Assembly (NCBI RefSeq): GCF_001455965.1 | Contig: NZ_LKKO01000037.1 | Location: forward strand, 1 to 64,000 | Reading direction: 5' to 3' | Length of the DNA stretch: 64,000 nt | Source of the DNA: Methylobacterium sp. GXS13 | GTDB lineage: Bacteria > Pseudomonadota > Alphaproteobacteria > Rhizobiales > Beijerinckiaceae | In this document: piece after piece, positions 7,835 to 16,535 of the stretch | How positions within the stretch are numbered: the first letter of the stretch is position 1 | Layout: each line of letters opens with the position of its first letter | The notes under the pieces: generated by a model | The model's input: the letters and a program-made list of their open reading frames with translations, nothing else | Told to the model about the DNA's origin: nothing | Database searches by the model: none | Made by a program: the position numbers and the translations under genes

Positions 7835-9930
7835 CAGGCTACCTCACGGAAATCGCGCAGCGCCTCGGGGGCGCCGATCTGTCCGCCGGCCATCAGCTGG
7901 GCCGGGTCGATGATGAGTGCCGCGGTGCCGTCGCCCAGGATCGTGGCGCCCGAGAAGGTCGCGACGTCGGCATGCAGCTTCGACAGCGACTTGATCACCG
8001 TCTGGTGGTTGCCGAGGATCTGGTCGGCCACGAGCCCGAACCGGGTCTCGCCCACCGAGACGATGATCACCTTCTGGTAGGGGTCGGGCGCGCCGGTCGC
8101 CGCGAACAGGCTGCGCAGGCGCAGGAACGGCACGAGGTGGCCGCGGATGTTGAGGAAGTCCCGGCCGCGCTCGCCGCGCCCGTCCTCCGGCAGCTCGACG
8201 CATTCCTCCACGGCCGCCAGCGGCAGCACGTAGCGGCCCTCGCCGACCCGGATCAGCAGGCCCTCGATGATCGCCAGCGTCAGGGGCAGACGCAGCACGA
8301 GGGCGGTGCCCGCCCCCGGCTCGGTGGTGATGTCGATCGAGCCGCGCAGGGCCTCGATGGTCCGCTTGACCACGTCCATGCCGACGCCGCGGCCCGACAG
8401 GGCCGAGATCTGCTGCGCGGTGGAGAAGCCGGGCGCGAACAGGAACTGGTAGACCTGCTGGTCGGTGAGCGGGACGCCGGGGGCGACGAGCCCCCGCTCC
8501 TCGGCCTTGGCGCGGATGCGGGCCACGTCGAGCCCGGCGCCGTCGTCGCGCACGGTGACGTGGACCTGGCCGCCGACATGCTCGGCGCTGAGCGTAATGC
8601 GCCCGGTGGCGTCCTTGCCGGAGGCGGCCCGGCGGGCCGGGTCCTCGATGCCGTGGTCGATGGCGTTGCGGATCAGGTGCACGAGCGGATCGGCCAGGCG
8701 CTCGATCACGGTCTTGTCGAGCTCGGTCTCCTCGCCGTCGGTGACGAAGGTCACGGGCTTGCCGAGATCCCCCGACAGGTCGTGGACCAGGCGCCGGAAC
8801 CGGCTGAACAGGGCGCCGATCGGGACCATGCGGATGCTCATGGTGGTGTCGCGCAATTGCGCCGACAGCCGCTCGATCTCCTCCGCGATGGTGTGGAGCC
8901 CGCCATCGGCGTGCAGCCCCGCCAGCTGACTGAGGCGGGCCCGGGCGATGACCAGCTCGCCGACCCGGTCGAGCAGCTCGTCGAGCCGCTCGGCCTCGAC
9001 CCGCATCGTGCTGGACACGCGGGGCTCGGAATTGCGGGCCTGGCCCCGGCGCTCGGCCTTGGTGGCCGGCCTCGCGGCGGGCGTGGTCGCAGCCTTGGCG
9101 GCGGGGGTGATGGCGGAGGTGGCGGCCGGCACCGGGGCGGGCCGCGCGGGGGGGGGGACCGGCACGGGGGCGGGTGCGGCGGCGACGGCGTGGGTGGGCG
9201 CCGGCGCTGGTTCGGGCTCGACGGCGTCCAGCGGCGCCAGGGTCAGCACCATGTCGTCCCGCACGAACAGGAAGACGTCCTCGATCGCCTCCCGGGTCGC
9301 GGACCCGCGGAGCGTGACGTCCCAGCCGAGCACGAGGTGCTCCGGGTCGAGGGCGGCGAGGTCGGGCAGGTCATCGAGCCGCGGCACCACCGTGCAGGGG
9401 CCGAGCTCGCGCAGCTCGTCGAGCAGCGCCAGCGGGTTGGTGCCGTTGCGCAAAACCTCCGGGGCGAAGGCGATTCCGATCCGCCAGCCCGCGGGCGCGC
9501 AATCCGGGCCCGGCACCTCCGGCTCCGACGGGGATGCCGGCTCCGACGGGGTTTTGGCCCGGCTCACCAGGCGCTCGAGCTCGGCCAGGATCGCCTCGCC
9601 GATCACCGGGGCGGTGGCGCCGGGATCCTCGATCAGCGTGCGGATGTAGTCCTTGGCCGAGAGGGACACGTTGACCAGATCGGCGCTGGTCGGGACCTCG
9701 CCGCGCCGGACCAGGTCGAAGGCGGTCTCGAAATCGTGCGTGAAGGCGGCGACCTGGTCGAAGCCGAACATCGCCCCCGATCCCTTGATCGTGTGCAGCG
9801 CCCGGAACGCGGTGTCGATCAGCGCCGAATCGTCGGGCCGGTCGCCCAGATCGAGCAGCGTGGTCTCCAGCCGGTCGAGCAGCTCGTTGGCCTCGGCCAG
9901 GAACACCTCGCGTGGATCGTGATCAGTCAT
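7834..9930 (-). CDS. cheA: Chemotaxis histidine kinase CheA
   Basis: A 698-residue kinase. The N-terminal HPt domain has the phosphoaccepting H46 in FRALHTIKGSGAMFGF. Residues about 145-245 form a domain that I cannot match to the usual CheY-binding P2. An Ala/Pro-rich linker (about 245-300) follows, then the dimerisation domain, and an ATPase with its N box (LVHLIRNAIDHGIED) and G boxes (VRDDGAGLD, GRGVGMDVV). A C-terminal CheW-like domain ends the protein. It autophosphorylates under receptor control and passes phosphate to CheY and CheB. It is the first gene of the minus-strand operon. Confidence 0.95.
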   Translation of the reverse strand: MTDHDPREVFLAEANELLDRLETTLLDLGDRPDDSALIDTAFRALHTIKGSGAMFGFDQVAAFTHDFETAFDLVRRGEVPTSADLVNVSLSAKDYIRTLIEDPGATAPVIGEAILAELERLVSRAKTPSEPASPSEPEVPGPDCAPAGWRIGIAFAPEVLRNGTNPLALLDELRELGPCTVVPRLDDLPDLAALDPEHLVLGWDVTLRGSATREAIEDVFLFVRDDMVLTLAPLDAVEPEPAPAPTHAVAAAPAPVPVPPPARPAPVPAATSAITPAAKAATTPAARPATKAERRGQARNSEPRVSSTMRVEAERLDELLDRVGELVIARARLSQLAGLHADGGLHTIAEEIERLSAQLRDTTMSIRMVPIGALFSRFRRLVHDLSGDLGKPVTFVTDGEETELDKTVIERLADPLVHLIRNAIDHGIEDPARRAASGKDATGRITLSAEHVGGQVHVTVRDDGAGLDVARIRAKAEERGLVAPGVPLTDQQVYQFLFAPGFSTAQQISALSGRGVGMDVVKRTIEALRGSIDITTEPGAGTALVLRLPLTLAIIEGLLIRVGEGRYVLPLAAVEECVELPEDGRGERGRDFLNIRGHLVPFLRLRSLFAATGAPDPYQKVIIVSVGETRFGLVADQILGNHQTVIKSLSKLHADVATFSGATILGDGTAALIIDPAQLMAGGQIGAPEALRDFREVA

Positions 9931-10310
9931 CGTCGCGTGGATCCAGTTGCGCCGTCTTCGGAGGCATCGGTGCGATCACGCACCCATTGCGGGCGCCGGC
10001 CGAAGGCTAGATCGCGCGATCAACCCAAGACTCGGGCCATCGATCGGGACACATCCTACTTTAAACTCGTTAAAAAAAGAAGTCCTGATCGCGTCAAAAA
10101 CCCGACGAGATCATATTTTTCCCCGAAAAGTTTCGTTTCTTGAATGAATCAAATCGCTACTTTGCCCAATAATACAGTATTAGATTGTTCCATAACGGAT
10201 CGTATATCACCCTTTCGCAGGCAATCTACCGGATGATCCGGTCGTTGCGCCATATTACCTGCGGTAGTGACAACCGAAACAGATCATCCGCGTCGAAATC
10301 TGTCTCGGCC
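9931..10310. other. Intergenic region upstream of cheA, AT-rich
   Basis: A 380-base spacer between two minus-strand genes. Bases about 10050-10260 are strikingly AT-rich for this genome and include long T/A runs, consistent with a promoter zone for the che operon. ACCGGAT-G-ATCCGGT at 10228-10242 is a short perfect inverted repeat downstream of the soluble receptor gene. No gene is seen. Confidence 0.5.
10069..10097 (-). promoter_or_regulatory. Candidate sigma70-type promoter of the che operon
   Basis: On the minus strand TTGACG (-35-like, 10092-10097) and TTTAAC (-10-like, 10069-10074) are separated by 17 bases, about 140 bases before the cheA start, in an AT-rich patch. The -35 match is good and the -10 match is weak. 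Inference only. Confidence 0.3.
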
Positions 10311-11417
10311 TCAGAACAGATCGATGCCCGCCAGCGGATCGTCGTCGCGCCCGTGAGTCGGCACCGCGGTGCCCAGCAGGTGGCGCGACATCCGCTCCCG
10401 GACCTCCCCGAGGGTGCAGCCGGCGATCAGCGCCGCCGCCCAGTCCCGCTCCGCATCGGCACCGGCCTCCGGGGTGGATTGGAGCGCCCGCAGGATCGCC
10501 TGCAGGTTCTGCATGCGCTGCTTGGCGAGGTCCTGGAACTGCATGGACACGATCGCGCCCGAGACATCCTCGGTGATCGCCTCGGTGGTCTGCACGGTTT
10601 GGGTCAGCACGTCGGCGAAGCGCGAGCTCTGCTCGACCAGGGATTGCATCACCAGGCGTACCCGGGCGTCGGCGTTCCGGCTCTCCTCCGACATGTCGAT
10701 GGTGGCGATGTCGTGCAGGAGTGCGTGGCTGCTGCGCAGGCCGCCGGCGATCGAGGCGATCTGCCCCTTGATCACCCCGGAAAGCGCGTTGATCGTCCCG
10801 GCCAGGCTGCGGACCTCGTCGGCCACCACCGCGAAGGCCCGTCCCGCCTCCCCGGCCCGGGCCGCCTCGATCTTGGCGTTCAACGCCAGCAGATTGGTCT
10901 GGCGGTTGATCTTCTCGATCTCGGCGACGCTGCCGTCCACCGAGGACAGCTCGCCCAGCACGCCGTTCAGCGCATCCCCCATGGTGGCGCCGCGCGACGA
11001 CATGAAGCCGATCTTGTCGTTGAGCATCGCCAGGATCTCGCCCAGCGCCGTCGCGACCTCGGCCAGCGGCCGCTCGGCGCCGTCGATCCGCACCGACTGG
11101 ATCGACGTGACCAGGCCCTGCACGATCTCGGACTGGCCCCGGGTGGTCGTGGCGATGCGCTGGAACCGGTCCGACAGGCCGTGGACGTCGGTCTCGACAT
11201 CCGCCGAGATGATCCCGAGCTCGTCGATCAGGGCGTCGAGAGTCTTGCGCTGGACGTCGGACAGGCCGAGCCGGGCCTGAAGGAGATCGGCGGCCCCGAG
11301 CGGCGGCGGCGCCGGGGCCGGCGCGGCGGACGAATCCCCGGCCTCAGCGGGCGCAGTGAATGAATCCGAGTCCTCTCCGTGGTCCACCTTCAGATTCGCG
11401 CGCCCCCAGAAGGCCAT
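10311..11417 (-). CDS. Soluble methyl-accepting-type signalling protein
   Basis: A 368-residue protein with no membrane segment, so a cytoplasmic chemoreceptor-like protein. After an Ala/Pro-rich start, residues about 50-170 are helical. The receptor hairpin tip follows ([26 protein letters not shown] region, about 165-200), with [14 protein letters not shown]. Near the C-terminus is [14 protein letters not shown]; the D296-x3-Q300 spacing matches the catalytic Asp/Gln pair of CheZ phosphatases (FQDLTGQ). The length is short for a receptor. It is divergent from the STAS-cheY pair and lies directly upstream of the cheA operon. It may act inside the cytoplasmic array or as a phosphatase-like modulator of CheY (inference). 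Confidence 0.85.
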   Translation of the reverse strand: MAFWGRANLKVDHGEDSDSFTAPAEAGDSSAAPAPAPPPLGAADLLQARLGLSDVQRKTLDALIDELGIISADVETDVHGLSDRFQRIATTTRGQSEIVQGLVTSIQSVRIDGAERPLAEVATALGEILAMLNDKIGFMSSRGATMGDALNGVLGELSSVDGSVAEIEKINRQTNLLALNAKIEAARAGEAGRAFAVVADEVRSLAGTINALSGVIKGQIASIAGGLRSSHALLHDIATIDMSEESRNADARVRLVMQSLVEQSSRFADVLTQTVQTTEAITEDVSGAIVSMQFQDLAKQRMQNLQAILRALQSTPEAGADAERDWAAALIAGCTLGEVRERMSRHLLGTAVPTHGRDDDPLAGIDLF

Positions 11418-11863
11418 CGATATGTATTCCTCGGACTCGGCCAGCTCTCGCCGGGCTCAGGCTCGAACTTACGACCGTGAGCAGCCGCTTTCTAAGCCGG
11501 CCCCCTGAATGAACAGTTATTGCGCACGTTATAGAGCCAAGCAATGATACGAAACATGACGCCCCGGACCGGAAACGACCAGTGCTATACTCGGTGCATC
11601 CAATACAAACACTGCGCTTGGCGCTAGCCATCAGTACGATCGGATACAAGCAACGATTGATGGCGATCCGCCACAAACGCCGAACTATTCGACCAATACA
11701 AAATCGCCATCCCGCCGGCCGCGAACCGTTTTCAACAGGAAACGCCGGACGATGCATCGTGGCATTCTGGTTGCTATGATGCGCTCAAGGGAAATTTAAC
11801 GCGCCCGATTCTTAAAGAGATCGACTGCAGCCAGTCTGGCCGCGCACCCGCAGCGGAATCACC
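11418..11863. other. Divergent intergenic region, 446 bp
   Basis: Lies between the soluble receptor gene (minus) and the STAS gene (plus), so it should contain both promoters. It is AT-richer than its surroundings from about 11500 to 11820. I see no gene, strong palindrome or sigma54 signature. Confidence 0.5.
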
Positions 11864-12160
11864 ATGGCCGAACCCGTCACCTTCACGATGCCGTCGGATT
11901 GCACGCTCCGGACGGCGCAGGCGCTCCGCACCGACCTGCTGGCGGCGCTGGAGGGCGCGGCCGGCCTGGTGCTGGATTGCGCGGCGATCGAGGCGGTGGA
12001 TGTCACCTTCGTCCAGATCGTCGTCGCGGCCGCCAAGGCGGCGGCGGCGCGCGGCGCCACCCTCGACCTGACCAACCTGCCCGACGCGGCCGCGGCGGCC
12101 TTCCGGCGTGCCGGCCTCGCGCCGCATGCGCCGTTCGCAGCCGCCGTCCCCGCCCTCTGA
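11864..12160 (+). CDS. STAS-domain protein
   Basis: A 98-residue single STAS domain, the fold of anti-sigma-factor antagonists. The pattern is VLDCAAIEAVDVTFVQIVVAA: a beta strand, the loop around D46-V47-T48, then a helix. In SpoIIAA-like proteins a phosphorylatable Ser/Thr sits at this loop; here T48 is the only candidate. The gene is 21 bases upstream of a cheY and divergent from the soluble receptor gene. STAS proteins are regularly found in chemosensory clusters, but their role there is poorly defined. A plausible phosphorylation partner is the HisKA_2 protein downstream; this is inference. Confidence 0.85.
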   Translation: MAEPVTFTMPSDCTLRTAQALRTDLLAALEGAAGLVLDCAAIEAVDVTFVQIVVAAAKAAAARGATLDLTNLPDAAAAAFRRAGLAPHAPFAAAVPAL

Positions 12161-12181
12161 CCCCAGGACCGGACCCCCCCC

Positions 12182-12547
12182 ATGGCCACCGTTCTCGCCG
12201 TCGACGATTCCCCCAGCATCCGCCAGATGATCAAGATCGTGCTGGGCCCCGCCGGCCACACGGTGATCGAGGCCGAGGACGGCGCCGATGGCCTTGCCAA
12301 GGCCAAGGCCGGGGCGATCAATCTGGTGATCACCGATCTCAACATGCCGGTGATGAACGGCATCGAGATGATCAAGCAGCTGCGCACGGTCCCGTCCTGC
12401 GCGGGCGTGCCGATCCTGTTCCTGAGCACGGAATCGGACGAGAGCATCAAGCAACAGGCGAAATCGGCCGGCGCCACCGGCTGGATCACCAAGCCGTTCA
12501 AGCCGGAGCAGCTGCTGGCGGTGGTGGCGAAGCTGATCCGCACCTGA
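12182..12547 (+). CDS. cheY: Single-domain response regulator, CheY type
   Basis: A 121-residue receiver domain with no output domain. It has the acidic pair D8/D9, phosphoacceptor D52 (VITDLNMPVMNG), the switch residue in ILFLSTES and the conserved lysine in WITKPFKPEQL. These are the features of the diffusible chemotaxis regulator that is phosphorylated by CheA and binds the flagellar switch or another target. It follows the STAS gene by 21 bases, probably in one transcript. It is the only CheY in the cluster; the minus-strand operon lacks one. Confidence 0.93.
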   Translation: MATVLAVDDSPSIRQMIKIVLGPAGHTVIEAEDGADGLAKAKAGAINLVITDLNMPVMNGIEMIKQLRTVPSCAGVPILFLSTESDESIKQQAKSAGATGWITKPFKPEQLLAVVAKLIRT

Positions 12548-12965
12548 CGCGCCAGGCCCGTTCCGTGGCGGGCGTTCCTTGGCGGGCATTCCTCGGCGGG
12601 CATTCCTCGGCGGGCATTCCTCGGCGGGCGACCGGATGCATCCTCGGGGTCTGGACGACGCACACGGCCGAAGGGCCGCCGCTCCCGCAGGGTGGCGCGC
12701 CCTCCCCCTGTGCGGGCGCGGGAGACGCGCGCGGCCGCCCCCTCCCGGCCCGCGGATGGACTGTAACGCCGGGTGCAACCCGCGCTACAGACTCCCAAAA
12801 GTGCGCTGAAAGTCCGACCTCGGCCCTAATATCGCATCCCCATGTGGATGAGCACGCCAGCGGCAACGTGGGATCGGAACGGGACCCCCATCGGCACGTT
12901 GACCGGCGCCATCACGATACGGACACGGCGTCTCACACAGTTCGGCATAGCGGGTCGGGTACAGA
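12548..12965. other. Intergenic region after cheY, 418 bp
   Basis: Holds the 14-bp tandem array at its start. The remainder leads into the HisKA_2 gene and includes a slightly AT-richer patch around 12815-12850. No gene is evident. Confidence 0.5.
12567..12629. repeat. 14-bp tandem repeat, four copies plus a partial
   Basis: Units begin at 12567, 12581, 12595 and 12609. Three are identical (GGCGGGCATTCCTC) and the first differs at two positions; a partial unit follows. The array begins 20 bases after the cheY stop. Confidence 0.85.
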
Positions 12966-14057
12966 ATGGGCGGTCAGCCACCAGGGTCCGGAACGGCTGC
13001 GCCGCAGGCGACGGTCCCCGCGGGGGATGCGGGCCGGGCGGCGGACTCCGCCGGGACCAGCGCGTTGAGCGACAGCTTCCGGCGCTTTGCCGATGTGGTG
13101 CCGCTGATGCTGTGGCGCTCGGATGAGAACGGCCACGCGGTCCATCACAACGAGTGCTGGCTGGACTTCACCGGGCGCCCGCTCGAGGAGGAATTGCGCG
13201 TCGGCTGGCGCAGCGGCCTGCATCCCGAGGATTTCGAGCGCCATGCCCGGATCGTCGCGGAGGCCTTCGCGGCCCGTGAGCCGTTCACCGTGGAATTCCG
13301 CCTGAAGCGCCACGACGGCGTCTATCGCTGGCTGCTCGACACCGCCCGCCCGCTGGTGGAGGACGGCCGGTTCCAGGGCTATCTCGGCACCTGCTTCGAC
13401 ATCACCGACCGCAAGCACGCCGAGGAGCATATCGAGCAGGCGCTCGCCGAGAAGGAGGCCCTGCTCGCCGAGGTCTATCACCGGGTGCGCAACAACCTGC
13501 AGGTGATGGTCAGCCTCATCGGTCTCTACGGCCGCGCGGCGCCGGACCCGTGCCGGGGCAGCTTCGAGGCGCTCGGCCAGCGGGTGCGGGCGATCGCGCT
13601 GGTGCAGCAGCACCTGCACGAGGCGCCCCATATCGCGTCGATCGACCTGCATGATTACCTCCACCGCCTGGCCTCGGGCCTCGGCCAGCTCCGGCGGGCC
13701 GGGCGGATCAGCGTCCAGGTCGGCGGCTCCGGGACCGGGCTGGTCGAGCCGCGCACCGCCAACGCGCTCGGCATGATCGTCGCCGAGATCGTGGCCGAGT
13801 GCCTCGATGCCACGGCCGAGCACGTCGCCTGCTCCATCGCCATCGCCATCGAGTCCGCCGCGGGCCATCCGCTGCGCGTCTCGATCGTCTCCGGCATCAG
13901 CGAGATGGCGGCCACCGGCCGGTCCAACATCCCCAAGCTCGGGCCGCGCCTGATCGCCGCCTACGCGGCCCAGGCCGAGATCCTGGTGTCGGGCGATGCC
14001 AGCACCGCCGAGCCCCTGGTCCTGACCCTGCCGCCGACCCAGCCGCCGGAGACGTGA
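12966..14057 (+). CDS. PAS-HisKA_2 sensor protein with degenerate ATPase domain
   Basis: A 363-residue soluble protein. Residues about 38-150 form a PAS/PAC domain (ADVVPLMLWRSDENGHAVH through TCFDITDRKHAEE). Residues 163-185 carry the HisKA_2 dimerisation motif with an intact phosphoacceptor H172 (EVYHRVRNNLQVMVSLIGL). The ATPase half is abnormal. The N-box motif that normally reads GLIVNELVTNA is GMIVAEIVAEC here, lacking both asparagines, and the DNGVG-type G1 motif is absent (SIVSGISEM). It is therefore probably not an active kinase and may act as a phosphotransfer scaffold. It lies downstream of cheY. Confidence 0.8.
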   Translation: MGGQPPGSGTAAPQATVPAGDAGRAADSAGTSALSDSFRRFADVVPLMLWRSDENGHAVHHNECWLDFTGRPLEEELRVGWRSGLHPEDFERHARIVAEAFAAREPFTVEFRLKRHDGVYRWLLDTARPLVEDGRFQGYLGTCFDITDRKHAEEHIEQALAEKEALLAEVYHRVRNNLQVMVSLIGLYGRAAPDPCRGSFEALGQRVRAIALVQQHLHEAPHIASIDLHDYLHRLASGLGQLRRAGRISVQVGGSGTGLVEPRTANALGMIVAEIVAECLDATAEHVACSIAIAIESAAGHPLRVSIVSGISEMAATGRSNIPKLGPRLIAAYAAQAEILVSGDASTAEPLVLTLPPTQPPET

Positions 14058-14153
14058 TCGCCGACGCCGCGCCCCCTGGTGTTTCGCGCGGGAGTCGCCC
14101 AAGTTTCGCCGGGGCCTTATAGCGGCCCCGGCCCATTCCAGATCCGGTCCATC

Positions 14154-14585
14154 ATGGTTCCCCCGATCGACACCATCGTCGAGAATTTCGCGTTCATCGA
14201 CGATTGGGAAGAGCGCTACCGCTACCTCATCGAGCTCGGGCGGGCCCTGCCGCCCCCCGATCCGGAGCTGCATGCCGAGACCAACAAGGTCCAGGGTTGT
14301 GCCAGCCAGGTCTGGATCGACCTCGACGTCGACCGCTCCGACTCGGAGCCGCGCCTGCGCATGCGCGGCGACAGCGACGCCCACATCGTGCGCGGCCTCG
14401 TGGCCCTGATGATCGCCCTGTTCGACGGCAAGCCGCTCCGCGAGGCGGCCGAGACCGACGCCTTCGCGCTCTACACCAAGCTGGGGCTGGGCGAGCACCT
14501 GACCCCGCAACGCTCCAACGGCGTGCGCGCCATGGCCGACCGGGTACACCGGGACTCGGTGCGGTTCCTGGAGATCGAAGGGTAG
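14154..14585 (+). CDS. sufE: Sulfur acceptor protein SufE
   Basis: A 143-residue SufE-family protein. SufE accepts persulfide sulfur from the cysteine desulfurase SufS and hands it to the SufBCD scaffold during Fe-S cluster assembly. The reactive cysteine is C49 in NKVQGCASQVWI. Other family features are IDDWEERYRYLIELGRALPP and the HLTPQRSNGVRAM segment near the C-terminus. I start at the ATG at 14154; the longer frame adds 25 residues not found in the family. It is not next to other suf genes in this window. A frequent genomic location away from the suf operon is known in alphaproteobacteria. Confidence 0.93.
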   Translation: MVPPIDTIVENFAFIDDWEERYRYLIELGRALPPPDPELHAETNKVQGCASQVWIDLDVDRSDSEPRLRMRGDSDAHIVRGLVALMIALFDGKPLREAAETDAFALYTKLGLGEHLTPQRSNGVRAMADRVHRDSVRFLEIEG

Positions 14586-15122
14586 GAGGCGGCGCCGGTC
14601 CCGCTTCTGTTTGAAGGCGTCTTCCGACCCACCTCGTCTTCCTGAGGGTTGAGCGACGCGAGCCGCGACGGAACCCTCCCGCCCGCCGCGCGATCCCTGA
14701 AGCCCTTCGTCGAGACCTCCGCTTTGCTGCGGCACCTCAGGATGAGGGGGAGTAGGGTCTGAACTCAATCCGCTTGGCCATGACGATGTCCGCAACGGGT
14801 GGATTCCGGATGGTCTGCCTTCGAGAAGCCAAGGTATCGAAGCAGACGGTTCCTCTTCGCGCACACCGTAGCGAAGCCGCCAATGAGAGCTGTGTATGCG
14901 GAAAATTTGGGGTGCGTCCCCATGGTTGTCCCTGTTATGCACAGGCGTCAGTACAGCGGCCGTGACCTAATCGAATGCCCATCTTAGGCTTCACGATCAT
15001 ACTATGCCGAAACTGGGAAGAGAGTCGGCCAATCGAAGCGAGTGCGGTGAGATGTGGAATTGCGCTAAGGACTTGATAATGCATCTAAATTTGGCCCGAA
15101 ATTTGGGACGTCCGAGCTGGAA
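14586..15122. other. Intergenic region at left border of AT-rich island
   Basis: After the REP-like element the base composition drops steadily from about 14760. Bases 14770-15060 have no convincing frame on either strand and may be remnants of a broken gene. The last ~60 bases are AT-rich and likely carry the promoter for the ATPase gene. Confidence 0.45.
14630..14757. repeat. REP/MITE-like imperfect palindromic element
   Basis: The ends are inverted versions of each other: CCTCGTCTTCCTGAGG at the left and CCTCAGGATGAGGG at the right. The inner part is GC-rich. This looks like a dispersed intergenic repeat with no coding capacity. It marks the left edge of the AT-rich island. Confidence 0.6.
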
Positions 15123-16535
15123 ATGAGCGATTTTATATCTGTAGTAGATGCCAACGACTCTACGGCCAATTTTGTTGAGCCGACTATATTTGTCGAAAAA
15201 TTTGGGCGAATCGCTAGCGCATCTATTACAAACGCCCCTTCAACAATACTTGTTGGCAAAAACAATACAGGCAAAAGCTACGTTGCGACTTTGCTGTGGG
15301 CACTGCGGGATTTCGTCAATACAATTGCCCCAGATCGTGGCGGCACCTACATCGATGTTCCGGAATGGTTCTCAGAATACTGTAGATCCGCATCCAATAG
15401 CAAGCGGCCTCGCCCACTGGAGGTCAGTGGCGAGAGGATTAGCGACGAAATCAATAAGTGGCTCGCAAAGCACAAAGATGGAATTGCGAAAAATATTCTG
15501 TCTTTGGACGGTGCTACCATAGGTTCGCTCCGTATCGAATTAGGTGGAACAATTTGGCTTCGGCCGTGGCACCGGAAAACAGCAATATTAAGAGATCTTA
15601 AATCGTTCGCCGATCGTGATATAACGTCTTGGATGATCAGCTGGAACAAGACAATAGATACCGAACACGAAGATCGCTTCCCGGCGATGCTTCGGACAAG
15701 TGCAACGGATGAGAATTATGACGCTATTATATTGTATTCGATGATTGTCCAAAAATTTATCAGCAAGTCGATTGGCGGAATGGCAAATAGTCCACTGTAC
15801 GTGCCCGCAGCTAGGACTGGGCTGATGCTAGCACTTTCCTCCATTGTTAATTCTTCGATTGAAAATTTTGGCGTGGGCGATCAAAAAGTCAGCCAAGGGC
15901 GCTTCACGCTGCCGACAATTAGATTCATCCAGCGCATTGCGAGAGATCGGTATCAAGTTGTTAAGCGCGATAATAAAATTGTAAAATTTCTACAAGAAAA
16001 TATCTTGCGCGGTACAGTCACACAAGACGAGCAGAATAGGGCATTATTTAGCTATACCCCGGATAACTCGGAAACAGTGCTGCCTCTATATGTCACCTCA
16101 TCTATGGTAAGCGAGCTTGCCCCCCTGTTGGCCGCGTTGCAACAGGAAAGGTTCAGCAATGGTATTGTGTTCGAAGAGCCAGAGGCTCATTTGCACCTGT
16201 CCGCTCAAAGATTTATGGCGCGCGCTATCGCTAAAATAGTTAGTGACGGCACGCCGGTAACGATTACAACTCACAGCGATACATTTATACAACAAATAAA
16301 CCTCTTGCTCCAGCTAAATAAACATCCAAATCGTGCCGCGCTTATGAAGCGGTATGGATATGCGGAGGACGAGCTTCTAGATGCGTCTAATGTCCGTGCC
16401 TATGAATTTGTATCTACGCCGAGCGGCACAACGGTTACTGAGGTCGAGAAAACCTCTGCCGGGATCGTGGTGCAGTCCATAAATGATACTTTGTACTCAC
16501 TCGCAGAAGAGGTTTTTGCGGTGGAATCGGATTGA
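15123..16535 (+). CDS. AAA/ABC-type ATPase of an AT-rich two-gene island
   Basis: A 470-residue soluble ATPase. The Walker A motif is GKNNTGKS at residues 45-52. A conserved VPAARTGL motif lies near 227-234, as in predicted RecF/SMC-like ATPases of the AAA_15/AAA_21 groups. Signature-like SSMVSELAPLLAAL is near 326-339, Walker B with catalytic Glu is IVFEEPEAHLH at 348-358, and the H-loop is TTHSD at 382-386. The sequence ends about 85 residues after the H-loop, so there is no C-terminal TOPRIM domain as in OLD or GajA nucleases. Codons and composition are AT-rich, unlike all neighbours, indicating transfer. It overlaps the next gene as TGATG. A defence or DNA-processing role is inferred. Confidence 0.85.
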   Translation: MSDFISVVDANDSTANFVEPTIFVEKFGRIASASITNAPSTILVGKNNTGKSYVATLLWALRDFVNTIAPDRGGTYIDVPEWFSEYCRSASNSKRPRPLEVSGERISDEINKWLAKHKDGIAKNILSLDGATIGSLRIELGGTIWLRPWHRKTAILRDLKSFADRDITSWMISWNKTIDTEHEDRFPAMLRTSATDENYDAIILYSMIVQKFISKSIGGMANSPLYVPAARTGLMLALSSIVNSSIENFGVGDQKVSQGRFTLPTIRFIQRIARDRYQVVKRDNKIVKFLQENILRGTVTQDEQNRALFSYTPDNSETVLPLYVTSSMVSELAPLLAALQQERFSNGIVFEEPEAHLHLSAQRFMARAIAKIVSDGTPVTITTHSDTFIQQINLLLQLNKHPNRAALMKRYGYAEDELLDASNVRAYEFVSTPSGTTVTEVEKTSAGIVVQSINDTLYSLAEEVFAVESD

